DNA from: Amphibacillus sp052055485
GTDB taxonomy: Bacteria > Bacillota > Bacilli > Bacillales > Amphibacillaceae
Length of the DNA: 64,000 bases
Assembly (NCBI RefSeq): GCF_052055485.1
Contig: NZ_CP197171.1
Span: 2,108,001-2,172,000, forward strand
Direction of reading: 5' to 3'
Below the pieces are notes generated by a model that had not been told where the DNA came from, did no database searches, and saw only the letters and a program-made list of their open reading frames with translations. This document shows positions 17,772 to 26,735 of the stretch, piece after piece; position 1 is the stretch's first letter, and each line of letters begins with the position of its first letter. Position numbers and translations under genes: made by a program.

Positions 17772-17936
17772 TTAAAAACCTCCTGTCATTCTTTATTATA
17801 AGTGGATTAGCGGACAAGGTAAAGCGGGTAACTCTCTTAATATAGTGGATAGACAAAGTCTTGATCAATTGCTATTATGTAAACGTATTATATATTCACT
17901 TTTTTAAAAAAATTCCAACTCAAAGAGGAGCATAAT

Positions 17937-19667
17937 ATGAGGTTTTGGCAAAGATGGAATACGTTAAGAAATCAAATGCTCGCTGTCTATTTAATTGTTC
18001 TTATTCTAGTTCTTTTTACGGTTAGTTTTTTAATTTTCAACCAAGTAGCAGAGATGTTAAAGGAAAATGCTGAAGAACAGGTTCAACAAACAGCGAAGGA
18101 AGCAATTGGTCGTTACGATTCATTATATGAGCAGTTAAATTTAATTACGAAACAAATTGTGACAAATGATCGGCTCCAATCAATTATGCACAAGGAATGG
18201 CAGGGGATATCGGCTACGTTTGAGGAAAGGCAAGAATTGGTGACGCTAACAAGCCGTCTACAAGCGAACGCTGATGGGATTTATATTACTGAATTATTCA
18301 ACCATCAATTTGACAAAATCACCCCCTTAGATGGACCTGGGCTGATTGAACAAGTTAGCTTAGAAAGTATAGAAAAAACGGACCAAGCTAGGGGACAGTT
18401 AGTCTGGATCGGTGAAGATCAATTAAATTCAGACTATTTTTTACTGATGCGTCGGGTTAGCTTACTAGGTCAAAATTTTATCAATGGCGGCTATCTGTTG
18501 GTTCGTGTTAATAAAAATTATTTCCAAACACATGCCGTTGGTGATGGAGAAGATCAGTTAACCATTGTGTCCGATCAAAATGGGCAATTAATTTCCTCTA
18601 ATTACGAAGAATTTACTAAAAATAAAGGGATTGAATCCGAAAATCAAAGTGAGTTGTTTAATGAAGAAAATTATCTACGCAATAGTGAGACATCACGAGA
18701 AACAGGCTGGACAGTGATGATGTTAACGCCGATGAGCCGTCTGACAGAAGGATTACCGATTTTGAGAACAGTCATTTTGCTTGCTGGCGTTGTTGGTTTC
18801 GTTATTTTCTTTATTTTTTCCTTTTTTCTATCAACCTATATTACTAAACCCATTAATAAATTAACAGAAACAATGCGACAAGCTGGTGAAGGGGTTTTAA
18901 CGCTGACACCGCCCAGTACGGCACCAAATGAAATAAATGAATTAAATAACACCTATAACCAATTGGCTGAGCAGACAAACTACTTGATTCAAATGGTTTA
19001 TGAGAAAGAATTGATCAAAAGTCGGACAGAGTTAAAAGCGTTACAAGCCCAAATTAATCCACATTTTCTTTTTAACACGCTCGATTCACTTTACTGGTCA
19101 TTGGAGGATAAAGAAGAGGATGATTTAGCTGAAATGGTGTTGGCAATGTCAGATTTATTCCGCTATACGATCACTTCCTCTAAGGAAGAAGAGTGGGTGA
19201 CATTAAAAGAAGAACTCGCTCATATTAAACAATATATGACGATCATGAAAATGCGGTTTGGTGAGCGTTTGACTTTTGAAATGGCTGTGGAATCGGAATT
19301 AACAAACTTATGTTTACCTAAACTGATCATTCAACCTCTGATTGAAAATGCTGTCCTTCATGGTATTGGTGATCAAATTGAACAAGGTACGATTTCTTTA
19401 GTCATTAAAAGTACCGAAAAAAAAGACGGTATGATGATCTCAGTAATAGACAATGGCAAGGGGATGTCGCGAGAAACAGTTGAAATCGTTTACCAAAATA
19501 TTCAGGAAAATAATGGTGTTCAAATATCTGGTAATGGAATGGCGCTTGCAAATGTTGAAAGACGAATACAGTTGTATTTTAACCCTGAACAGATCGAAGG
19601 AATTACAATTTCAAGTGAACAAAATAAAGGAACTGAGATTCGTTTTACGATCCCGATTATTGAGTAA
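17937..19667 (+). CDS. YesM-type sensor histidine kinase
   Basis: A membrane sensor. Transmembrane helix 1 is at about residues 13-35, an extracellular ligand domain of about 240 residues follows, then transmembrane helix 2 (280-305) and a HAMP linker beginning ITKPINKLTE. The phospho-acceptor His sits in AQINPHFLFNTLDSLYW (about 374), typical of the LytS/YesM kinase class, and the ATP-binding domain shows IIQPLIENAVLHG and DNGKGMS. It pairs with the AraC-type regulator 56 bases downstream, and together they probably sense an extracellular sugar and induce the ABC transporter that follows. Confidence 0.92.
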   Translation: MRFWQRWNTLRNQMLAVYLIVLILVLFTVSFLIFNQVAEMLKENAEEQVQQTAKEAIGRYDSLYEQLNLITKQIVTNDRLQSIMHKEWQGISATFEERQELVTLTSRLQANADGIYITELFNHQFDKITPLDGPGLIEQVSLESIEKTDQARGQLVWIGEDQLNSDYFLLMRRVSLLGQNFINGGYLLVRVNKNYFQTHAVGDGEDQLTIVSDQNGQLISSNYEEFTKNKGIESENQSELFNEENYLRNSETSRETGWTVMMLTPMSRLTEGLPILRTVILLAGVVGFVIFFIFSFFLSTYITKPINKLTETMRQAGEGVLTLTPPSTAPNEINELNNTYNQLAEQTNYLIQMVYEKELIKSRTELKALQAQINPHFLFNTLDSLYWSLEDKEEDDLAEMVLAMSDLFRYTITSSKEEEWVTLKEELAHIKQYMTIMKMRFGERLTFEMAVESELTNLCLPKLIIQPLIENAVLHGIGDQIEQGTISLVIKSTEKKDGMMISVIDNGKGMSRETVEIVYQNIQENNGVQISGNGMALANVERRIQLYFNPEQIEGITISSEQNKGTEIRFTIPIIE

Positions 19668-19723
19668 TATTTTGTTAATCGGATCTAGATCAATCCTTAG
19701 CCTAGGAAAAGGAAGGTATGAAC

Positions 19724-20503
19724 ATGAATAGTAAAAAAATATTAATTGTTGATGATGAACCTAGGACAAGAGAAGGCTTGAAGCGGACATTAGAAAAATG
19801 GTCAGAAGGCCAGTTTGACATCACATGCTTAGATAACGCCCAAGCAGCAATTGATTATATAGCAACCCATCCTATTCATCTGTTAATTACAGATATTCGT
19901 ATGCCGAAGATGACAGGTCTGAAGTTATTAGCAAACTTGGAAAAACAAAATATTCTACCGATGGTGATTGTTATATCGGCTTATTCTGAATTTGAATATG
20001 CGCAAGAAGCGCTTCGATTCGGAGTGATTAATTATTTACTGAAGCCAATTGGGAAGACCAAATTAATTGAAGCGGTCGATGAAGCGCTAAAGAAACAAGA
20101 ACAACAGGATAAATCAAAGCTAATGAAAAAGATAATTGATGAGAAGTTAATCGATATTGATAGAAATGATACCCAATCTCGTTCCATTAAGCAAGCTATC
20201 GCTTATATTGATGAGTATTTTGATGCTGATATTACCTTGAAAGAGGTCGCAGAGCATGTTCATCTCAATTCGAGCTATTTAAGTACACTATTCAAAGAAG
20301 AGCTTAATCTATCGTTTACTGATTATTTAACAAGAGTAAGAATTCAGCGTGCTAAACAGTTGCTGTTAACAACAGATTTAAATGTGACTGAAATCGCAGA
20401 AAGTGTGGGTTATAATACACCGAAATATTTTAATAAAGTGTTCAAGGAGCAAGTAGAATTGACACCTAGTTTGTTTCGTAAGTCGAATGAAAACGCTTTC
20501 TAG
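19724..20503 (+). CDS. YesN-type response regulator with AraC DNA-binding domain
   Basis: A receiver domain (ILIVDDEPRTREG, phospho-Asp in LLITDIRMPKM, conserved Lys in YLLKPIGK) is joined to a C-terminal AraC/XylS helix-turn-helix pair (ITLKEVAEHVHLNSSYLST and VTEIAESVGYNTPKYFNKVF). I chose the ATG at 19724, 7 bases after AAAGGAAGG, over the in-frame ATG at 19718 which almost touches it. Partner of the preceding kinase. Its 3' end contains the cre-like site, suggesting that the downstream transporter is under both specific induction and CcpA repression. Confidence 0.92.
   Translation: MNSKKILIVDDEPRTREGLKRTLEKWSEGQFDITCLDNAQAAIDYIATHPIHLLITDIRMPKMTGLKLLANLEKQNILPMVIVISAYSEFEYAQEALRFGVINYLLKPIGKTKLIEAVDEALKKQEQQDKSKLMKKIIDEKLIDIDRNDTQSRSIKQAIAYIDEYFDADITLKEVAEHVHLNSSYLSTLFKEELNLSFTDYLTRVRIQRAKQLLLTTDLNVTEIAESVGYNTPKYFNKVFKEQVELTPSLFRKSNENAF
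20488..20501 (+). promoter_or_regulatory. cre-like site upstream of the sugar transporter
   Basis: TGAAAACGCTTTCT matches 13 of 14 positions of the CcpA consensus; only the last base differs. It overlaps the stop codon of the response regulator gene, about 110 bp before the binding-protein gene. Confidence 0.55.
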
Positions 20504-20608
20504 AAATAGTGGAACTTTTACTAAAATTAGTGACCTTACTCGATCTTTGTTCACGTGATAAACTATGTTTGAAAGTCTAAAATCTATTATTTTATAGGGG
20601 GTAAGGTT

Positions 20609-21925
20609 ATGTTAAGAAAGCGTTCATTGTTAATGTTCGTGTTAAGTATGTTGTTAATTGGTTTATTAGCTGCCTGTGGGGATTCAGATGATCAAGAGGA
20701 CACAGGTGGGACAGACACGGATGAAAACACAGGTGAAGACGTTGTGATTGATTTCATGCACTTGTGGCCAGAGGGAAGTTCTCGTCAGCACAATCATATC
20801 GTGCAAGAAATTGTTGATCAATTTGAAGCCGATCATCCGAATGTAACGATTGAAATGGAGATCCTCGGTAATGAGCAGTACAAAGAGAAACTAAGTGTTA
20901 TCGGAGCTTCTAATGAATTACCAGATGTCGGAATGACTTGGGCTGGTGGTTTCTTGGACCCTTATGTAAGCGGAGACATGTTTGCGCCACTAGACGATAT
21001 TATCTCTGACGATTTTATTCCTGGAACAACTGAGGCTTATGCGGTGGACGATGTCACCTATGGCTTACCACTTGAATTAAATATTACACCTGTTTACTAC
21101 AATCAGGCTATTTTTGATGAGCATGATGTAGACGTTCCAGAGACATGGGATGAATTTAAAGATGTGATTGCAACACTAGCAGATGCCGGTGTGACCCCAA
21201 TCACGTTAGGAAACCGCGATGCATGGACGGGCTCAATGTGGTATATGTATTTAGCTGATCGAATCGGTGGTCCAGATGTACTAAATGATGCGATTAATCG
21301 AGAAGGATCATTTGAAGATCCAGCCTTGATTGAAGCCGCTGCTGAAATTCAGGAATTAGTGGATATGGGTGGCTTCATTAACGGTTATAACGGCTTAGGT
21401 AATGATGAAGCAAAAGGTTACTTTATCAATGAACAGGCAGCAATGTATTTAATGGCGACTTGGGATTTACCTGAATGGACAACAAATGAAGACAACCCAC
21501 AAGAATTAAGAGATGCAGTCGATTACTTTAAGTTCCCAGTTGTTGAGGGCGGCGAAGGTGATATTGATAGTTATGTGGGTGGACCTGGTGTTGGCTTATT
21601 CGTTGCCGAAGATTCTGATGTGAAAGATGAAGCGATGGAATTTGTTGAATTTTTTGTTGAACGTTGGGGTGAGATGGCTGTAACCAATGCGGGTGTGATT
21701 CCAGCAACAGCTGTTGATACAGATGGAATTGACTTGCCGCAAATGTATATTGATATTTTAGATGATTTAAATGAAGCATCAAACTTAACCTTATATGCAG
21801 ATGTTCAAATGAGTGCTGCTGCGGCTGATGTTCATCTAAATATGATTCAGGCTATTTTTGGTGGTGAGGTAACACCTGAGGAATTTGCCGAACGACATGA
21901 AGAAGCACTGGCTAATGAAGAATAA
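20609..21925 (+). CDS. sugar ABC transporter substrate-binding lipoprotein (CUT1 family)
   Basis: An extracellular solute-binding protein, 438 residues. The signal peptide ends in the lipobox LLAAC (about residue 22), followed by an acidic Asp/Glu/Thr/Gly-rich linker and an SBP_bac_1 fold. The fold opens VVIDFMHLWPEG and contains the typical hinge strand YGLPLELNITPVYYN and ETWDEFKD. It captures an oligosaccharide or similar sugar, identity unknown, and hands it to the two permeases downstream. Good GGGGG-type ribosome binding site. Heads a three-gene operon under the YesM/YesN-type system. Confidence 0.92.
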   Translation: MLRKRSLLMFVLSMLLIGLLAACGDSDDQEDTGGTDTDENTGEDVVIDFMHLWPEGSSRQHNHIVQEIVDQFEADHPNVTIEMEILGNEQYKEKLSVIGASNELPDVGMTWAGGFLDPYVSGDMFAPLDDIISDDFIPGTTEAYAVDDVTYGLPLELNITPVYYNQAIFDEHDVDVPETWDEFKDVIATLADAGVTPITLGNRDAWTGSMWYMYLADRIGGPDVLNDAINREGSFEDPALIEAAAEIQELVDMGGFINGYNGLGNDEAKGYFINEQAAMYLMATWDLPEWTTNEDNPQELRDAVDYFKFPVVEGGEGDIDSYVGGPGVGLFVAEDSDVKDEAMEFVEFFVERWGEMAVTNAGVIPATAVDTDGIDLPQMYIDILDDLNEASNLTLYADVQMSAAAADVHLNMIQAIFGGEVTPEEFAERHEEALANEE

Positions 21926-21950
21926 AAACTAAGGAAAAACAGATGAATTT

Positions 21951-21979
21951 AAGGGGTATATTTCGATTATATGCCCCTT
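21951..21979 (+). promoter_or_regulatory. stem-loop between binding protein and permease genes
   Basis: AAGGGGTATAT pairs with ATATGCCCCTT around a short loop. The tail (TCCCATTTT) is a poor terminator. Stem-loops here usually protect the abundant binding-protein message while allowing partial read-through into the permease genes. Confidence 0.6.
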
Positions 21980-22018
21980 TCCCATTTTAAAGTTTGAGTA
22001 CGAAGGGAGCAGTAAAAA

Positions 22019-22897
22019 ATGAACAAAGTCATGTCGAATAAATGGGCCATTGCTCTATATGTTCTACCAGCATTTATTTTATTAGCTGGGTTGGTTTATA
22101 TCCCCATTTTTCTAACCGGATATTATGGTCTCATGAACTGGGATGGCGTTGGGGAAATGAATTTTATTGGTTTAGATAACTATATAAATTTATTACAAGA
22201 TTCAAAATTTTGGTTCAGTGCACGTAATTCCTTTATCTTAGCACTTGTATCAACAGCCTCTTTAGCGATTTATTTAGTCATATCATTAATTTTGTCTGGA
22301 AAAATTAAAGGCTCTGAATGGTTAAGAAAGATTTACTTAATTCCGATGCTCCTATCTTCAGTAGCAATCGCTCAATTATGGATTAAAATCTATGACCCTA
22401 ATAACGGGATGTTAAATAGTTTACTATCAACGTTAGGTTTTGAAAATTTACCTGCCTGGTTAGCACAGCGTGATACCGTGTTAATAGCGATCATTATCGC
22501 AGTTATCTGGCAATATGCAGGTTTTTATATCATTATTTACAGTTCAGCATTGAAAGGTATTCCGAATTCATTAGTTGAAGCCGCACAAATCGATGGGGCC
22601 AATCCAATCCAAATTGCTTTAAAAGTCAAAGTCCCATTAATTTCAGGCGTGATTAAGACAACAGTGGTTCTCGCGATAGTGGGTTCGTTGAAATACTTTG
22701 ATCTCATTTGGGTGATGACCGGTGGCGGACCTAATGGCGCCAGTGAGGTCATTGCTTCCTACATGTATAAAGAAGCATTCAGTAACTATAATGCGGGTTA
22801 TGGCAGTGCGATTGGTTTTGCTTTATTGGTCCTGTCACTATTAATCACTATTATTATTCAAAAAATAACATCCTCAAAAGAGGATTTAGAATATTAA
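22019..22897 (+). CDS. sugar ABC transporter permease (MalF/UgpA type)
   Basis: An inner-membrane permease, 292 residues, with about six hydrophobic helices. The cytoplasmic EAA loop reads LVEAAQIDGANPIQIALKV, the coupling helix that contacts the ATPase. It forms a heterodimer with the next gene product, 15 bases downstream. CUT1 family by similarity to MalF, UgpA and MsmF. Confidence 0.92.
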   Translation: MNKVMSNKWAIALYVLPAFILLAGLVYIPIFLTGYYGLMNWDGVGEMNFIGLDNYINLLQDSKFWFSARNSFILALVSTASLAIYLVISLILSGKIKGSEWLRKIYLIPMLLSSVAIAQLWIKIYDPNNGMLNSLLSTLGFENLPAWLAQRDTVLIAIIIAVIWQYAGFYIIIYSSALKGIPNSLVEAAQIDGANPIQIALKVKVPLISGVIKTTVVLAIVGSLKYFDLIWVMTGGGPNGASEVIASYMYKEAFSNYNAGYGSAIGFALLVLSLLITIIIQKITSSKEDLEY

Positions 22898-22912
22898 GAA
22901 AGGGGGATCCAC

Positions 22913-23785
22913 ATGGCTACATTAGCAGCTGTTAAAGAAACAAAAAATAAGCCTAGACCATTGCGGCGGTTTGGCTTTGGTTTACTATATCTTGTCCTGG
23001 GTTTAGTCGCTGTTTTTCAAATTTACCCACTTGTTTGGTTGTTCTTCTTCTCCTTAAAAGGAAATGCAGAAATATTTGGTCGATCTCCCTTCGCATTACC
23101 GGAAGAGTGGCGTTGGGATAATTATGTACGAGTATGGACAGACGGAAATATTAATCAATATTTCTTTAACAGTGTTTTTGTGACTGTAACAGCGGTCATA
23201 TTAACGGTTTTACTAGCTAGTTTTGTCACCTTTGCCATCACTCGAATGAATTGGAAGCTAAACAAATTTGTGTTACTGCTTTTCATGATTGGTTATATGA
23301 TTCCAATCCATTCAACACTTGTTCCTTTGTTTCAATTTTTCTTAAAAATGGATCTGATTGATAATCCCATATCAATTATTTTAGCTTATATAGCTTATAA
23401 TTTACCGCTGACAATCATGATTTTAGTAGGTTTTTATAGTACGTTATCACGTGAGGTTGAAGAAGCTGCCATTATGGATGGCTGTTCGATTCATCGATTG
23501 TTCTTTCAAATCACTTTACCGATGACAACGCCAGTTATGACAACCACAGTTATCATTAATATGATCTATAACTGGAATGAGTTCATTTTTGTCAATACCT
23601 TTATCAGTTCTGATCGTTACAAAACATTAACCGTTGGGATTCAGAATTTTATCGGTCAATATTTAACGGATTGGGGTGCAATTGGGGCAACCCTTATGAT
23701 CAGTATTATCCCCATTTTAATTGCTTTCTTCTTCTTAAGTAATCGAATTGTAGAAGGATTAGCAGCTGGTGCAGTGAAGGGATAG
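22913..23785 (+). CDS. sugar ABC transporter permease (MalG/UgpE type)
   Basis: Second permease subunit, 290 residues. A short charged N terminus precedes transmembrane helix 1, and the EAA loop reads VEEAAIMDGCSIHRLFFQI; it ends LAAGAVKG as most MalG-type proteins do. No ATPase gene follows, so the system must borrow a shared MsmX-type ATPase. No glycosidase sits in the operon, which leaves the substrate open. A strong terminator lies 106 bases downstream. Confidence 0.93.
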   Translation: MATLAAVKETKNKPRPLRRFGFGLLYLVLGLVAVFQIYPLVWLFFFSLKGNAEIFGRSPFALPEEWRWDNYVRVWTDGNINQYFFNSVFVTVTAVILTVLLASFVTFAITRMNWKLNKFVLLLFMIGYMIPIHSTLVPLFQFFLKMDLIDNPISIILAYIAYNLPLTIMILVGFYSTLSREVEEAAIMDGCSIHRLFFQITLPMTTPVMTTTVIINMIYNWNEFIFVNTFISSDRYKTLTVGIQNFIGQYLTDWGAIGATLMISIIPILIAFFFLSNRIVEGLAAGAVKG

Positions 23786-23890
23786 ATGGGGAGATTTTGA
23801 ATGATGTCTAACTGATGATACGTGGATAATTGAAAACTGAATATTTGAGCAAAAAATATGCTTAGGTTTAGTGGTAAAAGATAAGAAAAT

Positions 23891-23930
23891 CGCAAATAAC
23901 GTATTGGTAACGTTATTTGCGATTTTTTTA
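23891..23930. terminator. bidirectional terminator after the sugar transporter operon
   Basis: CGCAAATAACGT pairs with ACGTTATTTGCG and is followed by ATTTTTTT on the plus strand; the minus strand also has a T-rich tail. Confidence 0.85.
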
Positions 23931-23982
23931 TTACAGATAACCCTCCGTATAACTTCCACTGATTGAAGTTTCACTTTATTTT
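23928..23982 (+). repeat. short dispersed repeat, copy 1 (about 55 bp)
   Basis: Begins TTATTACAGATAAC and ends GATTGAAGTTTCACTTTAT. It is a close relative of the reverse-strand sequence at 27516-27570 and of the ends of the longer elements at 58366-58649 and 62480-62601. It contains an AACTTC/GAAGTT inverted repeat. Confidence 0.7.
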
Positions 23983-24071
23983 ACTACCGTTCATCTTCCG
24001 CTAAAGTTTACCATCAATATAAAAATCACCTGGAAAATGTCTAATTAACGTTAACGTGAATACGAAAAAAA

Positions 24072-24105
24072 TAAAAAAACCCGAATCATGTCGTTCGGGA
24101 TTTTT
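24072..24105 (-). terminator. yesL terminator, containing the stop codon
   Basis: CCCGAA pairs with TTCGGG, and on the minus strand a long T-run follows. The yesL stop codon lies inside the loop of the hairpin. Confidence 0.75.
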
Positions 24106-24697
24106 GTTCAACATTTAAAAACGTGTGATAGCTTGTACCCATCAATAAGAGTGCCATAAATGAGCCGCCAAAGAAGAAAGTTAGACCTGGAATATAATTC
24201 ATGACAACGACTGTAGCAGCAATTCCAATGATCATGGCAACATTATGAAGAGGATGAATCATCATAATGAGAAAAGCGTGCTGAATAGTTTTGAAAAAAC
24301 TAAGATCGTAATGAACATAGACTGGAAATAGATAAAGTAAAGTTAATACGACAAAAATCAAAAACATATATAATGGAATATGAATGAATAGCATACCAGT
24401 GCTCTCATTAACAGACATAAAAATTAAATCGGCATAAATCATCACCCCAATTAGGAAAATGATGCTACCATAACCATTCGCTTTAAGAAATTCCTCTCGA
24501 AAAGCTTTCCAATAAGTACGGAAAATCGGTAGATCGGTTTCGTTACGAATCCAACGTCTAATGACCACAAACATTGCAACCGTGGCAGGAAAAAGACCGA
24601 ATATCCCTAACCCTAATAAGGTAAAGCCAAGCCACAGTAAATTAAGTATAGCTAATCGTGAGATCCATTCTGTGATTTTATATAATGTTTGTGCCAT
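24086..24697 (-). CDS. yesL: YesL family membrane protein (DUF624)
   Basis: A 203-residue integral membrane protein with about four or five helices. The family start is clear (ITEWISRLAILNLLWLGFTL, then GLFPATVAMFVVIRRWI). YesL-type proteins commonly sit beside YesM/YesN two-component systems and CUT1 sugar transporters, as here, and probably assist transport or signalling; the precise role is unknown. It is on the opposite strand, convergent with the transporter operon, with its own terminator. Confidence 0.85.
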   Translation of the reverse strand: MAQTLYKITEWISRLAILNLLWLGFTLLGLGIFGLFPATVAMFVVIRRWIRNETDLPIFRTYWKAFREEFLKANGYGSIIFLIGVMIYADLIFMSVNESTGMLFIHIPLYMFLIFVVLTLLYLFPVYVHYDLSFFKTIQHAFLIMMIHPLHNVAMIIGIAATVVVMNYIPGLTFFFGGSFMALLLMGTSYHTFLNVEQKSRTT

Positions 24698-24867
24698 AGT
24701 AGCCTCCCCATCAACGACTTCATGTGTTTTAGTTTAATTATAATATTTATATTAAAGGTCACCAAGGATTAAAGATTAGCAAATATTCAATTATTTTTAG
24801 ATTTTCAAATGATAAGCTTTTAAAACTGCACCGTAAATGTGCTATGATAAAAATATCTATGAGTAGA

Positions 24868-24997
24868 TGTTCAAAAAGACTGAGAACGATCGTTGTGAAT
24901 TTCTACATTAACTTAGAGAAACTTCTATTAAGCACACCCATGTTCTGAGATTGTGCTTCTCTGATCTGCTGGATCTATGCTCTCTTCTTTTTGAACA
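24868..24997. mobile_element. inverted-repeat-bounded element, copy B (130 bp), in the degS leader
   Basis: Begins TGTTCAAAAAGA and ends TCTTTTTGAACA, a perfect 12-bp terminal inverted repeat shared with copies A (16614) and C (26349). It has no coding capacity. Its right end lies 32 bases before the degS start codon and just downstream of a possible -10 box (TATGAT, 24843-24848), so it is likely transcribed as part of the degS leader. Confidence 0.7.
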
Positions 24998-25029
24998 AGT
25001 ACAATAAGCCTAAATATAGGAGCTTAATT

Positions 25030-26160
25030 ATGAAACAGATAAATGAAAAGAACTTTGATCAAATTATTGATGGTATGTTAGGTGTTGTTGATAAAAGTAA
25101 AGATGAACTATATGAATTAACAGAGGCGTCGAGGGAAGAACAAAAGACCCTAACCCGTGATTTAAAGGAAACGAGGCAACAAGTCAAAGATACGATTGTT
25201 CAGGGTGAACAACTTGAGAAGCAGGAGCGAATTTATCGGAATCGACTTGCGCAAGTGAGTAAGAACTTCAATGTATATTCTGAAAAGGAAATTAAAGACG
25301 TTTATGAGACCGCTCACGATCTTCAAACTGAATTAAAAATGGTTCGAGAGCGAGAAACGTCTCTCCGACAAAAACGCGACTTTATTGAACGACGCTTAAA
25401 ATCCTTAGATCAGATTATTGATAAAGGGTCGGCCCTTGTAAGTAAAGTGTCGGTTATTTCGAATTATTTAACGGATGATTTTAAGCAAATTGGTGATTTG
25501 ATAGAAGATGCCAATCAAAAACAAACATTTGGGCTGAAAATCATAGAGGCGCAAGAAGAAGAACGACGTCGAATTTCTCGAGAAATTCATGATGGTCCCG
25601 CTCAAATGTTAGCGAACATTTTACTTAGAGCAGATTTGGTTGATCGAACCTTTAGAGAGCGAAGTCAAGAAGAAGCGATGAAAGAAATGAAAAGTATGCG
25701 TTCAATGGTGCACACATCATTGCATGAAGTACGTCGAATTATTTATGATTTACGACCTATGGCGCTAGATGACTTAGGGCTTGTCCCGACGATCAGAAAG
25801 TACTTGGCGAATGTAGAAGATTATCATAAGATTACGATTACTTCATCAGAGCAGGGTTGTTTCAATCAGTTAACAGCCAAATATGAAGTTGCTTTATTTC
25901 GTTTAATTCAAGAATCCGTTCAAAATGCAGTTAAACATGCTGTTCCTAAGAGTATACAAGTTAACATCAGTATAGATAACAATCAGGTTGCAACCTCGAT
26001 CCGAGATGACGGCGTTGGGTTTGATATCAATAAGAAGAAAGAACAATCATTTGGTTTGATTGGAATGCGTGAACGTGTTGAAATGCTAGATGGTCAATTG
26101 GAAATTAACTCGAAAATCGGACAAGGTACGACTATTTATATTAAAATTCCGTTAAAATAA
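25030..26160 (+). CDS. degS: sensor histidine kinase DegS
   Basis: The cytosolic kinase of the DegS-DegU system controlling exoenzymes, motility, competence and biofilm. An N-terminal coiled-coil DegS sensor region (residues 1-170) is followed by the HisKA_3 motif RRISREIHDGPAQMLAN with the phospho-His, and an HATPase domain (VRRIIYDLRPMALDDLG, FGLIGMRERVEMLDG). 376 residues, collinear with the B. subtilis protein. Start at ATG 25030 behind TAGGAG; an in-frame TTG at 24991 lies within the inserted repeat. degU does not follow directly: 575 bp with another repeat element intervene. Confidence 0.95.
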   Translation: MKQINEKNFDQIIDGMLGVVDKSKDELYELTEASREEQKTLTRDLKETRQQVKDTIVQGEQLEKQERIYRNRLAQVSKNFNVYSEKEIKDVYETAHDLQTELKMVRERETSLRQKRDFIERRLKSLDQIIDKGSALVSKVSVISNYLTDDFKQIGDLIEDANQKQTFGLKIIEAQEEERRRISREIHDGPAQMLANILLRADLVDRTFRERSQEEAMKEMKSMRSMVHTSLHEVRRIIYDLRPMALDDLGLVPTIRKYLANVEDYHKITITSSEQGCFNQLTAKYEVALFRLIQESVQNAVKHAVPKSIQVNISIDNNQVATSIRDDGVGFDINKKKEQSFGLIGMRERVEMLDGQLEINSKIGQGTTIYIKIPLK

Positions 26161-26348
26161 TAATACAAATTAATTATATTAATGTTTTTTTACGAAAATC
26201 ATGTATAATTAGTATAGTTAATTTGACAAAAAAAAGAATTCAATTGAGTAGTGATAAAATTTTTTTCAGACATTAGTCTACTTTCGTTTAATTATTCATA
26301 AATTAGTCAAATTGTTTATGATACAAATGATTGATTAATTATAGTGTG

Positions 26349-26672
26349 TGTTCAAAAAGAAGAATAAAAAGAATGTCGTTGGCTTAAAGTTCTAGCATCT
26401 TATTGCAGGGGCTTTGACGGGTGAGTAATCACAAATCACTTTGGTAGGACGAGCAATCAAACTAAGGAAGTAGCAAAACAATGACATTGCCAGGATAATT
26501 ATCTATCTTGTTCTAAGCTCCAGAACGTGGATGACCTTAACAGAAGTTCCCTTATTTCCAATGAGCTTTCGCTGGTTAGGGTGATGTCAATAGTCGACAC
26601 GAGCTGGAGTCGGGGAGTTTTTACGGGAAGATCCTTGGACTCGACAGTCATTTTCACCAGACTTTTTGAACA
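26349..26672. mobile_element. inverted-repeat-bounded element, copy C (324 bp), between degS and degU
   Basis: Begins TGTTCAAAAAGA and ends CTTTTTGAACA, the termini of copies A and B. Its interior contains GAGTAATCACAAATCACTT, a sequence shared in variant form with 58426-58445 and, inverted, with copy A. No gene inside. It splits the normally compact degS-degU pair. Confidence 0.7.
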
Positions 26673-26735
26673 TTCTTTCATGCAAGGTGGATAGTCTGAA
26701 ATATATCTAAAAAGAGAATAGATGGAGGAGTAAAG

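Noticed and set aside
26349..26672. Possible small gene (60 codons, minus strand) between degS and degU
   Set aside because: It lies wholly within the repeat element, has no ribosome binding site and shows no recognisable domain.
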